64,000 nt of DNA from Thinopyrum elongatum (lineage: Eukaryota > Streptophyta > Magnoliopsida > Poales > Poaceae), in contig CM022302.1 of assembly GCA_011799875.1 (NCBI GenBank), positions 101,496,237 to 101,560,236 on the forward strand, written 5' to 3'. Of this stretch, positions 24,961 through 37,359 are shown in pieces. Under the pieces are notes generated by a model. It was not told the origin of the DNA. It did no database searches and saw only the letters and a program-made list of their open reading frames with translations. How positions within the stretch are numbered: position 1 is the first letter of the stretch; the number at the start of each line of letters is the position of its first letter. The translations under genes and the position numbers were made by a program.

Positions 24961-24973
24961 TGGCATCATGAGC
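24961..24973 (+). promoter_or_regulatory. Primer-binding site of Copia element 2
   Basis: TGGCATCATGAGC lies one base after the 5' LTR. It resembles the initiator-methionine tRNA primer site of plant Copia elements (TGGTATCAGAGC), with one substitution and one extra base. The minus-strand counterpart in element 1 is at 33454-33466. Confidence 0.8.
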
Positions 24974-27900
24974 CGTGCTATGCATAGATGCAGGTTGCGA
25001 TCTAGAATACATAGAGATGTATGGGTGTTGCACAATATAATTAGGTAGTAGATGAGTTCTATTACTGAAAATTATTTGTGCGGGTAGCAGATGAAATCTG
25101 TTACCCGATGTTCTTGTTGCTTCCCTTGAATTTGCGTAGTCCTGATCTTGACAGCATTGTGGAATCTCACAAAGTTCTGGCAATCCGCGATCCTTTCATG
25201 CTGCTCCTGAGTATGCTGATTGACAGATCAACGAAGTGCTAACAGTTCTTTGGGTTCCACTTTAGTTAAAGAAAGATGGATGTTTCGCAGACGAAAGGGC
25301 AATGCAGATATGATCTGCATGGGGGTCATGCGTATGACGAAGTTCAGTATGGGGCTCGAGATTTTATTATCTCGTGTTTCATACACCCCGCATTGTTAAT
25401 CTAGCGACTTGGATTATCATACTTGATGATGGACATTGGTAGCTTCGGTTTGTTTCGAAACCTTAGAAGCCACGAAAAACAAGTTTTTGCATGAACCGAT
25501 TAGAGGCGTCTAACTTGGTTTTGCAGGAGGGTTTGCATGTGCATTTGATGTGGTATAGCAGTGCTCATAATAATTTGATTATGTATGAGATGACTATATG
25601 ATGTAAATTAATTAGCATGACCTGCGTGTCATGATTCGGCATGATGGCTGGAGCCATATGATTGCACTTTAAATGACCTGCGTGTCAAACTTGTGTAATG
25701 CACTTATTTTATTAGCTATAGAGATAGCAATATTATCTGGTGCATCGACAAGGTGGTGGCAATCTTCGCAAAGGTGAACACCGACGCGAATGCCGAAGAC
25801 GAAGAAATACAAGACTTCTCCGTCAGAAAGGGCTATACCATATCATGCTATTATGAATTGCCTGAGATGTTTATCCCTTATGTTGCACCCTTCTTGATTG
25901 CGCGGTAGTCGCTTTTATTAGGGTGATCTCTCACAAAATATCAAGTAGTTAGTGTTCTCCCAAGTGTAGCACCGTCACGGCACCTAACTTTTCGGGGCAT
26001 CACATGGACACATGGGTGCGAACGATTAGGGAAGTGTGAGGCGGGTGAGTTGAGACCTCGCAGCAAGATCACTTGGTTGTCTTGACGTTCTGGAGGAGCG
26101 TCCTGAGCTCGGAACACGCCCATCGAAAGATGAACAAGAGTCACATAGAGATGTGATTGGCAAGTTGGCCTACCGATTGCAATTTTCGTCACTTGAGATG
26201 GACACATCCTTGGCGTTGAATTGTAATATGGATCTTGAATCACTCACAATCAATTTTGAGAGATATTGATTTGAGTGGGAGCGCACTGTTGAATTAACTT
26301 GTTTAATTCTCAGTGCAATTAATTTTGAACACTGTCTAAGTGTGATTTGCATAATAGTTGTAGAATAATGGCTCGCATTTCCACCTTCCCTATTAAAATT
26401 GAATAGCTGTTAAATATCTGGTTAAAACTTTACGGTTGGTAACGTAATGTGAGGATTGTCCTCAAGAGTGCCAAGAAGGACTTTGTCCTATCGCATACTT
26501 TCGGTATTCTCTCGCTTATGCTATGGATCATGTGACTCTCGTCCTTCGATCCAAAAGCTAGAATTCCATTTTTAGTCAAGTGCAATATGTTTGCTTCCAT
26601 GAGACCCGAACTTCGAAAGTTTGGATAGTTATGTGATATTCATGGAATCTGAAAATCATTTTCAGAGACAGACAAAGGCTAAAAGATATGAGATATCCAA
26701 AGCGATGTTTGTTTGCAAACTAGTAGTAAAGGAGTTTACTATGCATTAGACTGATAAGAGAGGGATCCAGTAGAACGCCTGTCATATGATGAAAGGTGAA
26801 TAAAACAACAACTTAAAGAGAATGGAAGTGTCCGAAGGGTGTTAGTGAAACTTTCACGCCTAGGAAGTCCGGGGCTAACGCCACTCTTAAGTTGGGTGCT
26901 TCTTCTGAGAGTAGGAGAAATACTAAAAGTTAAACTGTTAGAAGTATAAAGGCAGAAAGAAAGAAGACTGGAATATCCAGCTCATGTATGAATGTCATAC
27001 AAGTTTTTGATGTATAGAAGGCTGGTCAAAGATATAGTTCTTGGGAATTATGATTAAATTGTTAATCACTAATTCTTGGGTATTGTGAGTTAATCACAAA
27101 GATACCCGCTCGATTGCTTTCTGTTGCAACTCGATGTAAGAACTACTACGGCCTGAAAGACTAGCCAGGAATGAGGTTGAGATACACACATGGAACATAG
27201 TAAATGTTACTATACCTTCCATCGGTGTATTACCTATGTATTTACTTTCATAATTCATTTTAGAGTTTTACACTCTAGGCCTTTGCATAAGGTATCTTGC
27301 AAGAAGGTTGTTCATAAGAGAACTTTTTATGTTCGATGTTATGAATAACATAAGGACCATACTTTCATTGAGAATGAGATGTATGTTATGAATAATGATA
27401 TTAATATATTACCTCTGGATTTACTTTCATAATTCATTTAGAGTTTTACACTCTAGCCCCTTGCACAATGTTGTTGCAAAAGGGTTGTTCATAAAAGAAC
27501 AATTGTTGTTCAGTGTTATGAATAACATGAAGAGCCATGCTTCCATCTCGATGGGACGTATGTTATGAATATTTATGGTAATATGATACATCCATAACAC
27601 TGACGCTAAATGTCATAAGACTAAAAGAATACCACACAAGTGTGGCACTGCATTTGGTCACATTGGAGAAACCCGCATGGAAAATTCCATTATGATGGAT
27701 TTTTGAAGTCGTTTGATTTTGAATCACCTGACACTTGCAACTTTCCTCCGAAAAGTGAAGTGACTGAAATACCGTTCACAGGCCATAAGGAACGAGCAAA
27801 GAACTTATTGGTGATCATACATTTTGATGTATGTAGTCCGATAAATGTTGTTGCAAGTAGTGGATTTATCTATCTTCAGAAATGACTCAAGTAGATATAT

Positions 27901-30297
27901 GGATATTTACTTGATGAGACGTAAGTCTGGATCTTTTGAAATCATTTGAAAGGTTTTCAAAATGAAGTAGAAGTTATTGTAATAAGAAAATTATGTTTCT
28001 ACAATTCGATTGCAGAAAGAAATATTTGAGTTACAAGTTTAGCGAATGTCTGATGAGTTGTGAAAAGAGTTTCATAACTTACACCTCCCGGAACACCACT
28101 GTGAGTGGAAAGCCCGTGAAGATGTAATCGAACCATTTATGACATGGTAAGATCAAAGATGACATAAATAAATTTGCCATTATACCTTTTAAAGAATGAC
28201 GCTTTAGAGACTGCGGCTTTTACACTGAAAAGAGCTTCATCAGGTCTGTTGAAATGACGCAATGGTATGGTACACCCAACCATGTTATATCTTTTCTTAA
28301 AACATTTGGAATATGGGGCTTGTGTAAAAAGTTACAAACCTATTCCAAATCAGACAAGTGCTACTTTGTAGGTTATCCCAAAATGTTGGGTATTCCTCCC
28401 TCACTATGCCGAGGCAAATTGGTTTGCCACTAAGAACGGTATGCTTTTTGAAGAAAATGGTTCTTTCAAAAAGGTGAGTGGGAGAATAGTGCAACTCGAC
28501 GAGATAAATAGTATCTCCGTCATCAGGTCAAAGGAAAGAGACCTTGGAAGTAATTCCAGAGTTTCCTACTGCGACTGATACGGAAGTCTCTACAATAAAA
28601 TGTATGGACTTCGGTCGAACTTGCAGCTGAACCATGTAGGCAAGGCTCGTGCAAACCTCTCAGGTGCGCAAATGAGATATTGTTGTTAGACAACAGTATA
28701 CCTACGATACACAAGGAAGCGTTGATGGGCCCTGACTCCGGAATTGGCTAAATGCCAATACAATCCGAGATAGTTTCCATATAAGTGATTCAAGATTAAA
28801 ACCTTGATACACCTTTCGGAAGACTTAGAGTCTGAAGAATATTTATGGAACTATAACTGATACGAATAAAAATGTTTTATCCATAAAGCTCGACTTGTTG
28901 CAATATACAAGTTCAAGGAGTTGACTACGATGAGGTTGCTTCATCGTAGCGATGCTTAAAGTCGGTTCGGGTTGAACTAGCAATTAAGACATATTTCAAT
29001 CATGAGATATGAAACATGGATGACAAAAGGATTTCCATCTGATGGAAATAAAACCTAGGACTTGTATGTGATACAGTCCAAAGTAATTTGTCGATCCAGA
29101 GGATGCTAGTAGGTATGCAAACTTCAGAGTTCCAGCGATGGACAGAAGAGAGCAAAATGGAGTTAGAATCTTCGTGTTTTGATGAAATGGTCAAAAAGGG
29201 TTTTGACTTCATCAATGGGTAACGAAGATGCTTGTAATTCAAGAAAGTAAGTGGGAGCATAATAATATTTCTAAAAACCTTGTGTGCTTGACACATTGGT
29301 AATTGGAATTAAATTTCTTGACACGAATCAGGACTTCATTAAAAAAAAAGTTTTTTTATGAAGTGCTTGGGCTAAATAGCCTTAATATTAGGCATGATGA
29401 TCTATGGAGATAGATTTACCTGATGGGGCTGAGCAAAGATACATATTGACAAAATGCTAAAACCTTTTAGTATTAAAAAACGTCAAGGAGTGATTCTTGC
29501 CGAAGTCACATGGAAAGAGTTTTTGCAAGACTCGGTGTCCCAAAACACTGATGAGCAAAATACATGATGGAGATTCCACACACTCTTGTGTTTGGATTAA
29601 TCATGCATTCCATGGTATGTAAAACAACCAGATATGTCCAATACTCCCAAAGTTGTTGCGAGTATAGATACCAAAGTGATCAAAAGTACTGATCATGGGA
29701 CAACAGTGAAAAAGGGTCATTGAGTACTATAGTAGCACTGATGACATGTTTTCTCGCAAGCGGAGATCATGAAGAGTTCGTTGTAAAAGGTTACATCGAT
29801 ACAGTCTTCATCCATGCTCCAAGCGATTTTTGATTTAAGTTAAGGGCTTTGTGTAATACAGAATATGGTGGCACGACAGTTGGAAATTGTTCCAAACAAG
29901 TTACTGTGGCGAATTCTATAACAGAGGCAAAGTATGTTGCCGCTTTTAAAAGCGACAAAGAAGATGTTGAATCATATAGTTCATTCATGAACTTAGTATG
30001 GTTCCAAGATGGCTTTTGTCAATGGGACACTACTACAGGTAGTTGCTCCATAACTCAGTCTGAGGAATCCAGGTTCGACCTGTGATTCGCATACATACCA
30101 AGCCAAGTCCACACAAAATATGAATTTTGTGAAAGCGTGAAGACGCGAGGATATGCAAAGATACACACGGAGCTAAAGTCGTCAGATCCGTTAGACATCA
30201 GGCTATACCACAAGCGAAGCATATTTACACCGGTGTGCCACAGGTGTAAAGTGCATTAGCATTAACTAGATTATTGACTCTAGTGCAAGTGGGAGTC
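24974..30297 (+). pseudogene. Internal region of Copia element 2 with decayed gag-pol
   Basis: The expected Copia order is still visible, but as fragments. Gag-like remnants lie at about 26270-27150. The GAG pre-integrase and integrase start lie at 27640-27885 (HYDGFLKSFDFES, then GHKERAKNLLVIIHFDVCSP). Next comes integrase continuation near 27900-28010 (a YLMRRKSGSFEII-like segment), then pieces between integrase and reverse transcriptase at 28300-28560. A piece with an ARLVA-like motif lies near 28890, and an RNase H-like piece at 29880-29960 (VTVANSITEAKYVAA). Many stops and shifts separate them, so no functional polyprotein can be made. A polypurine tract (GTGGGAGTC, 30289-30297) precedes the 3' LTR. 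Confidence 0.85.
25699..25908 (+). other. Open 69-codon frame in Copia element 2, conserved in element 1
   Basis: The frame reads ...SYRDSNIIWCIDKVVAIFAK... and ends ...PYVAPFLIAR before TAG at 25906-25908. It has no ATG start. The antiparallel copy in element 1 (32544-32753, minus) has exactly the same length, is open throughout and ends at the same stop, although several codons differ. The surrounding pol sequence is full of stops. I do not recognise the protein. It could be a captured host exon, a remnant of gag or chance. Confidence 0.5.
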
Positions 30298-32477
30298 TGT
30301 AGGAGATATGCCCTAGAGGCAATAATAAATGTTATTATTTATCTCCGTGTTCATAATTAGGTTTATGTTCCATGCTATAACTGCTGTGGTTCCCGAGCCC
30401 GTATATCCATAAAGGCTCTGGGGAAAACCCATGTGCACGTGTGGAATAATAAACGGTAAAATGTATTCCTAGTCATGCCTCTAAGACTAGCTCAAGTGTT
30501 GCATGATGATTATGTTTTCCCAATCATAGGCATGTCTATGCCAGCAACTTTGAGGGCACAATGTCAGGAAGGACATTTGTGTTGAATCGACCCGAATTGA
30601 TGTTATGCTATGAGATACATTCGTCATGAGTTAATGGTTAATAACACAGAGATAGTTAACGTTTGCATGATTCCTCAGAACATGAGAGTATCGAGTTTCT
30701 TCATGCTTGATTCATGAACTTTGGGGTTTGTTAAACGTCATCCGTAAATGGATGGCTATTACGGCGGCTTACGGGTTCATGGGAAAGTATGTCAAGTAAC
30801 TTGATAGCTCAAGATTGGGATTTGCTCCTCCGACGATGGAGAGATATCTCTGGGCCCTCTCGGTGTTACGGTATCCATCATCGTCTGGCCAGACACTTTG
30901 TGATTTGATCACGGGGATGCCGGAACACGGTAACGAGAAAAGAGAACAATACCGGTAACGAGGTAACTAGCATAGTGGACAAGTTGTTGATCCACGGGAA
31001 TGCCAACATGTCTCACCTCAGGTATTTGTAACATATCGCGAAGCAATAGGAATAGCACACGGCAACTGGAGGTTCACTCGAATATTCATTCATGTGGGTA
31101 TAGGGGTCAATATGGGTGTCCACGGCTCCGATGTTGATCATTGATCGGAAGGGGTTCCGTGTCATGTCTATACTTCACCGAACCTATAGGGTCACACGCT
31201 TAAGGGTCATCTATCTGCTGAATACTATACAGGGAGTCTGAGAGAAAATCACCGAAAAAGTTTCGGACACCGAAAAGTTTTGGACAGCGGAAAAGTTCCG
31301 CAGAGAGAGGTCACCGGATGAGTTCCGGTGAAACTGAAAAGTTGTTTCAGGGGATACCATTAAGTCAAAATGGTTTCGGCACATGCCTGATAATTCTTGG
31401 AGGATGCCAGAATCATTCTGGAAACTTCTGGGAATTTTCTGGAAGAAAAACCGGAAATGTTCCGGGCCTGCCGGAACCGCTTCAGATGCTTTTCGCAGAT
31501 GAAATCACTAAACTGGAATTGTTCCCGAACGCGTTGAAAATTATTTTAGTGGGTACTGGAAATGTTCTACGCCCACATAAATATTTTCAGTTCAAACGGA
31601 CGCTGAAAAATGTCGTCGTGAATAGTGAAAGTGCTTTTTGGAATTTTATGGAAAGCCACCTTTTAGGGCTTTTGCTAAAGGCTTCTAGAAGGTGATGTGG
31701 ATGGATGAGGGCTCCCATGGGGGGGGGGCCCTCCTAGGTGTGGCCAGCCACATGGGGACTCCTCCTTGGAGCCCCCTCTTGTGCCTTGGTTTCACATTTG
31801 GGTCCTTGTGGAAGGACTTCATCCATGTGCTTTTTGGGTTTTCTTGTAAAACCACCCTACCCCTTGGGATTTCCTATAAATAGAGGTGGAGGGGCAGCCC
31901 TCCACACTCATCCCTTGCTCTCATACACATGCCAAGATGTTATCTGGCTTCTCTCTCCCTCCCACGAAAAGAGTTTCGTAGAGCCGAAAGGCTGTCTGGG
32001 TTCCGGCAGGAACTAGTTCTGGACGGCGAAGCCCTGCCGGATAGGTGACACCGTATGTGTGCAACTCTGTAGAGAGGTCGTAGTTTCGATCTTTGTGCCC
32101 GAGGGGCTGTTTGAGAGTGCCTCCCGAAGGGTTGTCCAAGTGACGGTCCGAGTTCTGTGAGTCCTCCCGAAGGGCTGTCCGAGTGACCGTTCGAGTTTCG
32201 AAGGTCCTCCCGAAGGGCTGTCCGCGACACCGTCCGGGGGACTGTTCGACCGCCTCCCGGAGGGCTGTCCGAGGGGCAGATGAGGGAGTACATCCTCGCG
32301 GTTGGGAGGTTGTAAATCCTAGCTGCGGGGATCTGCACCGCCGATCGTCATCGACTCTACTTCCGCTGCGCTACGAGTCAGTAACGAAAATGATCAAACC
32401 TTGTATGCAGTCTCCATAGTGGTCCTGGGCTGGTGCGTAGGTCGGAATTTTTTTGTTTTCTGCTGTGTTACCCTACA
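30298..32477 (+). mobile_element. 3' LTR of nested Copia element 2
   Basis: It begins TGTAGGAGATATGCCCTAGA directly after the polypurine tract and ends TGTGTTACCCTACA, 2180 bp. It retains a canonical TATA box (CTATAAATAG at about 31874-31883). The flank GGTGC (32478-32482) completes the target duplication. Confidence 0.96.
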
Positions 32478-33467
32478 GGTGCTACACTTGGGAGAACACT
32501 AACTACTTGATATTTTTGTGAGAGATCACCCTAATAAAAGCGACTACCGCGCAATCAAGAAGGGTGCATCATAAGGGATAAACATCTCAGGCAATTCAAA
32601 ATAGCTTGATATGGTATAGCCCTTCCTGACGGAGAAGTCTTTCATTTCTTTGTCTCCGGCATTCGCGTCGGTGTTCACCTTCGCGAAGATTGCCACCACT
32701 TTGTCGATGCACCAGATAATATTGCTATCTCTATAGCTAATAAAATAATGCATTACAACAAGGTTGACACGCAGGTCATTTAAAGTGCAATCATATGGCT
32801 CCAGCCATCATGCCGAATCATGACACGCAGGTCATGTTAATTAATTTACATCATATAGTCATCTCATACATAATCAAATTATTATGAGCACTGCTATACC
32901 ACATCACATGCACATGCAAACCCTCCTGCAAAACCAAGTTAGACGCCTCTAATCGGTTCATGCAAAAACTTGTTTTTCGTGGCTTCTAAGGTTTCGAAAC
33001 AAACCGAAGCTACCAACGTCCATCATCAAGTATGATAATTCAAGTCGCTAGATTAACAATGCGGGGTGTATGAAGCACGAGATAATAAAATCTCGAACCC
33101 CATACTAAACTTCGTCATACGCATGACCCCCGTGCAGATCATATCTGCATTGCCCTTTTGTTTGCGAAATTTCATCTTTCTTTTTAACTATGGTGGAATT
33201 CAATGAACTGTTAGCACTTCGTTGATCAATCAGGATCGCGGATTGCCAGAACTTTGAAACTCCACCATACTGTTATCAAGATCAGAAATATGCAAATTCC
33301 AGGGAAGCAACAAGAACATCGGGTAACAGATTTCATCTGCTACCCGCACAAATAATTTTCAGTAATAGAACTCATCTACTACCTAATTATATTGTGCAAC
33401 ACCCATACATCTCTATGTATTCTAGATCGCAACCTGCATCTACGCATAGCACGGCTCATGATGCCAC
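32478..33467 (-). mobile_element. Internal region of Copia element 1 (5' part)
   Basis: This is the continuation of element 1 beyond the nested element. It is the reverse complement of element 2's 24960-25975 with scattered differences. It includes the minus-strand primer-binding site (33454-33466) and the 69-codon open frame (32544-32753). Confidence 0.92.
32544..32753 (-). other. Open 69-codon frame in Copia element 1, with ATG
   Basis: Here the frame begins with ATG (MHYFISYRDSNIIW...) and ends ...FIPYDAPFLIAR. It differs from the element 2 copy at about ten residues, mostly in the middle (ANAGDKEMKD against ANAEDEEIQD) and near the end. No domain is recognised. It lies 5' of the degraded gag, so an origin as a captured exon is possible. 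Identity is unresolved. Confidence 0.5.
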
Positions 33468-35644
33468 TGTAGGGTAACGCAGCAGAAAACAAAAATTTCC
33501 GACCTACGCACCAGCCCAGGACCACTATGGAGACTGCATACAAGGTTTGATCATTTTCATTACCGACTCGTAGCGCAGCGGAAGTAGAGTCGATGACGAT
33601 CGGCGGTGCAGATCCCCGCAGCTAGGATTTACAACCTCCCAACCGCGAGGATGTATACCCTCGTCTTCCCTTCGGACAGCCCTCCGGGAGGCGGTCGAAC
33701 AGTCCCCCGGACGGTGTCGCGGACAGCCCTTCGGGAGGACCTTCGAAACTCGAACGGTCACTCGGACAGCCCTTCGGGAGGACTCACAGAACTCGGACCG
33801 TCACTTGGACAGCCCTTCGGGAGGCACTCACGAACAGCCCCTCGGGCACTAAGATCGAAACTACGACCTCTCTACAGAGTTGCACACATACGGTGTCATC
33901 TATCCGGCAGGGTTTCGCCGTCCAGAACTAGTTCCCACCGGAACCCAGACAGCCTTTCGGCTCTACGAAACTCTTTTCATGGGAGGGAGAGAGAAGCCAG
34001 ATCATTGCAATGGCATGTATGTGAGAAGGGATGATTGTGGAGGGCTGCCCCTCCACCTCTATTTATAGGAAATCCCAAGGGGTAGGGTGGTTTTACAAGA
34101 AAACCCAAAAGCACATGAATGAAGTCCTTCCACAAGGACCCATATGTGAAACCAAGGCACAAGAGGGGGCTCCAAGGAGGAGCCCCCATGTGGCCGGCCA
34201 CACCTAGGAGGGGCCCCCCCAAGGGAGCCTCATCCATCCATGTCACCCCCAAAAAATATCTTGGGACAAAACCCAAAATAATGGCTTTCCAAAAAGTAAC
34301 CCAAAAAGCACTTTCACTATTCATGACAACATTTTTCAGCGTCCGTTCGAACTGAAAATATTTATGTGGGCTTAGAACATTTCCAGTACCCACTAAAATA
34401 ATTTTCAATGCGTTCTGGAACAATTCCAGTTTAGTGATTTCATCTGCGAAAAGCATCTGAAGCGGTTCCGGCAGCTGCGGAACATTTCCGGTTATCATCT
34501 CAGAAAATTCCCAGAAGTTTCCAGAATGATTCTGGCACCCTCCAAGAATTATCAGGCATGTGCCGAAACCAATTTGACTTAATGGAATACCCTGAAACAA
34601 CTTTTCAGTTTCACCGGAACTCATCCGGTGACCTCTCTTTGCGGAACTTTTCTGCTGTCCGAAACTTTTCGGTGTCCGAAACTTTTTCAGTGATTTTCTC
34701 TCAGACTCCCTGTCTAGTATTCAGTAGATAGATGACCCTTAAGCGTGTGACCCTATAGGTTCGGTGAAGTATAGACATGACACGGAACCCCTTCCGATCA
34801 ATGATCAACATCGGAGCCGTGGACACCCATATTGACCCCTATACCCACACGAATGAATATTCGAGTGAACCTCCAGTTGCCGTGTGCTATTCCTGTTGCT
34901 TCGCGATATGTTACAAATACCTGAGGTGAGACATGATGGCATCCCCCTGGGTCAACAACTTGTCCACTATGCCAGTTACCTCGTTACCGGTATTTGTTCT
35001 CTTTTCTCGTTACCGTGTTCTGGCATCCCTGTGATCAAATCACCCTGTGTCTGGCCAGACGATGATGGATACCGTAACACCGAGAGGGCCCAGGGATATC
35101 TCTCCATCGTTGGAGGAGCAAATCCCAATCTTGAGCTATCAAGCTACTTGACATACTTTCCCATGAACCCGTAAGCCGCCGTAATAGCCATCCATTTACG
35201 GATGACGTTTAACAAACCCCAAAGTTCATGAATCAAGCATGAAGAAACTCGATACTCTCATGGTCTAAGGAATTATGCAAACGTTAACCATCTCTGTGTT
35301 ATTAACCATAAACTTATGACGAAAGAATCTCATAGCATAACATCAATTTGGGTCGATTCAACACAAATGTTCTGCCAACATTGTGCCCTCAAAATTGCAG
35401 GCATAGTCATGCCCATGATCAGGAAAACAGGATCATCATGCAATACTTGAGCCAGTCATAGAGGCTTGACTAGGAATACATTTTACCGTTTATTATTCCA
35501 CACGTGCATATGAGTCTTCCTCCAAGCCTCGTTTTATTTGTAGACTCGAGAATCATAGCAGTTATAGCATGGAACATAAACCTAATTATGAACAGGGAGA
35601 TAATCAATAACATTTATTATTGCCTCTAGGGCATATCTCCTACA
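33468..35644 (-). mobile_element. 5' LTR (minus strand) of Copia element 1
   Basis: 2177 bp with the same ends as the LTR at 16273-18449. Its minus-strand TATA box is intact (complement of CTATTTATAGG, about 34058-34068). The right flank CCATC (35645-35649) matches 16268-16272, which shows that 16273-35644 is one insertion with a nested copy inside. A reading frame at 33977-34624 (minus, 215 aa) lies in U3, is interrupted in the sister LTR, and is not taken as a gene. Confidence 0.96.
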
Positions 35645-35649
35645 CCATC

Positions 35650-35870
35650 CCCTTCCACCACACCGCCCCAAACCGCCGCCTAGTGTTTCTCGAGTATTAC
35701 GACTGCGCGCCCTAGGGTCACACAGAGGTTGTGGATTGGGTGAATCTGGTGGTGAGATCACCGCGCCAGACTGAGAATCCCCTCGATCTACCCTAGGGGA
35801 GACGATCGTAAGAGGGACCAGAAACGGGGTTCGAAACCCTAATCGCCTCCGCAATCACCGGAACGCTAAC
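35650..35870 (-). pseudogene. 5' part of the LINE-like element interrupted at 16273
   Basis: This is the other side of the CCATC target site of Copia element 1, so it was continuous with 16267 before that insertion. It is GC-rich, and one minus-strand frame is open through most of it (35854 leftward, MRRRLGFRTPFLV...RGDSQSG). It resembles the leader and ORF1 start of the LINE copy. The 5' end of the LINE, somewhere near 35870-35900, could not be fixed. Confidence 0.55.
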
Positions 35871-35899
35871 AGTCACCCTACGGGACGGACTTTTGAGCA

Positions 35900-37072
35900 A
35901 GTTGCAAAACTGCCACACGTGTGGGCGTTATCATATCGCTTGCCTTAAAAAAAATACATCGCTTCCCGAAGGAAAACAACCCGATAGCGTAGGAACCATG
36001 GTTAGCGGTGCAAGTTAGGTTTAGGGGCTTAGGGCGCCGCCGCACTGCCCCATCCCTTCGGCCGTCCTGCTCCCCTTCTCACCGTCGCTCCGCCACCGCC
36101 CCCATGCTCCACCCGATGCCCGGTCTTGCCTTGCCGTCCACCCGCACATCTCCTCCCTCGGGTTCCGGCGAGCTGCGCCGACAGCGACGGTGAACTGCCA
36201 TGGGTGCGGCCAATCCGAGCTCTAGTTCAGACAGGTCGACTGTGTCTCGACGGTGGCGCCAGACGCTGCCAGTCTCGGCCGTCACGCGATCGTGCGGATG
36301 ACGTTCTGCATGTCCCTGTAAGCGCCGGCTACTGCTGCTCCCCGCCCCCACGTAATTATCGAACAATCGGAAACTAATTTTTCTGTTCAGACTGACCTGC
36401 TCTTCAATTCTCGCTGATTTGTGGTTTTCAGACCCACCCAAGCAGGGTTCGTGCTAATGGAGGAGAACCTGTTGTTGCTGGAGGCCTGGCAGGCAGTCCA
36501 CCACGCTACTATCACAAGTCCCATCCGTGACGAGCTGGTCTGCTTGTACTGCTATCCATACTGCCCCTAGCAAAATAATTTATCTGCTGCCGCAACGGCT
36601 CTCACACTTCTGCAAGTCATTACATGCCACTTAGTATTGTAGAAAGTACAACCAAATTTGATAATTGGATCAAAATCAAATGCAGTTGTCATGCACATCC
36701 TTTGGTTGAATCTGAAATTCTATTAGAAACATGATGGTATCGTGTTTTCGCAGTTCTTATGCCGTCTGACAAATTTTCTTATCCCACATTTTATTTCCGA
36801 TGGTGCAACCTTGGTCAATCCGTTCACTCAATTCTTGAAACCGTTTGCGTTCTATGAAGTAAGTCTGGCACACGAGGTGCCCTCATGGGTGTAGATTTAT
36901 CCATTGGCTACCCATTGGAGCATCACTTGCAGGACTCTCTATTTACACACAAAATTGATATAGCTTTTCTAGCCTTCTGTGTATAACTACCTTTTTTTTC
37001 TTAATTGTATTCACTAAGGATTACTTTATCCATACATTGTTGGCATAAAATTGATGCTCGGTCTTGTGGCAG
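35900..37072. other. No gene identified; possible captured-gene sequence
   Basis: This 1.2 kb is GC-rich at the left (35990-36310) and AT-richer to the right. It has pieces bounded by splice-like signals, for example 36430-36534 and 36755-36858 (the latter ends GAA|GTAAGT and reads FISDGATLVNPFTQFLK). Frames do not join into one convincing protein. It may be the front part of the gene fragment whose last exons are at 37073-37359. Confidence 0.35.
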
Positions 37073-37359
37073 ACTTCGTGCATTAGAAGACACCTTGCCC
37101 CAGATCCAATTCGTCGATGGAGTTAGAACAATTCCATACATCAGAGTATTAGGTAATTTATGTTCTAACCATGTTATTATTATTGCAAAACCAAATACGA
37201 ATGGTTAATCTGAGCCATTTCTCACTCCATTTCCTCTAGGTCTCTACCAATTATTGTTTTTCTTTTGAGGTGAATGCAGCTGCTGGTCATACTATAACCA
37301 CACGTCAATTGCAAGAGTGCGACAGCGCCATCCTGTGCCACAGACCATGCGAAGAATGA
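37073..37359 (+). pseudogene. Two joined exons of an unidentified gene fragment
   Basis: Exon 37073-37152 is bounded by GGCAG| on the left and |GTAATT on the right. Exon 37280-37359 follows GAATGCAG|. When spliced, one frame runs through both exons: LRALEDTLPQIQFVDG...RVLAAGHTITTRQLQ... ending with TGA at 37357-37359. The phase fits exactly across the junction. I do not recognise the protein. The setting (between mobile elements, next to a possible Helitron end) suggests a captured fragment rather than a working gene. RNA-seq reads across 37152/37280 would test it. Confidence 0.4.

Noticed and set aside
33977..34624. 215-residue frame in a Copia LTR (and shorter versions in the other three LTRs)
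   Set aside because: It lies in U3 and the promoter region of the LTR and is interrupted by a stop in the sister LTR at 16273-18449, so it is not conserved.
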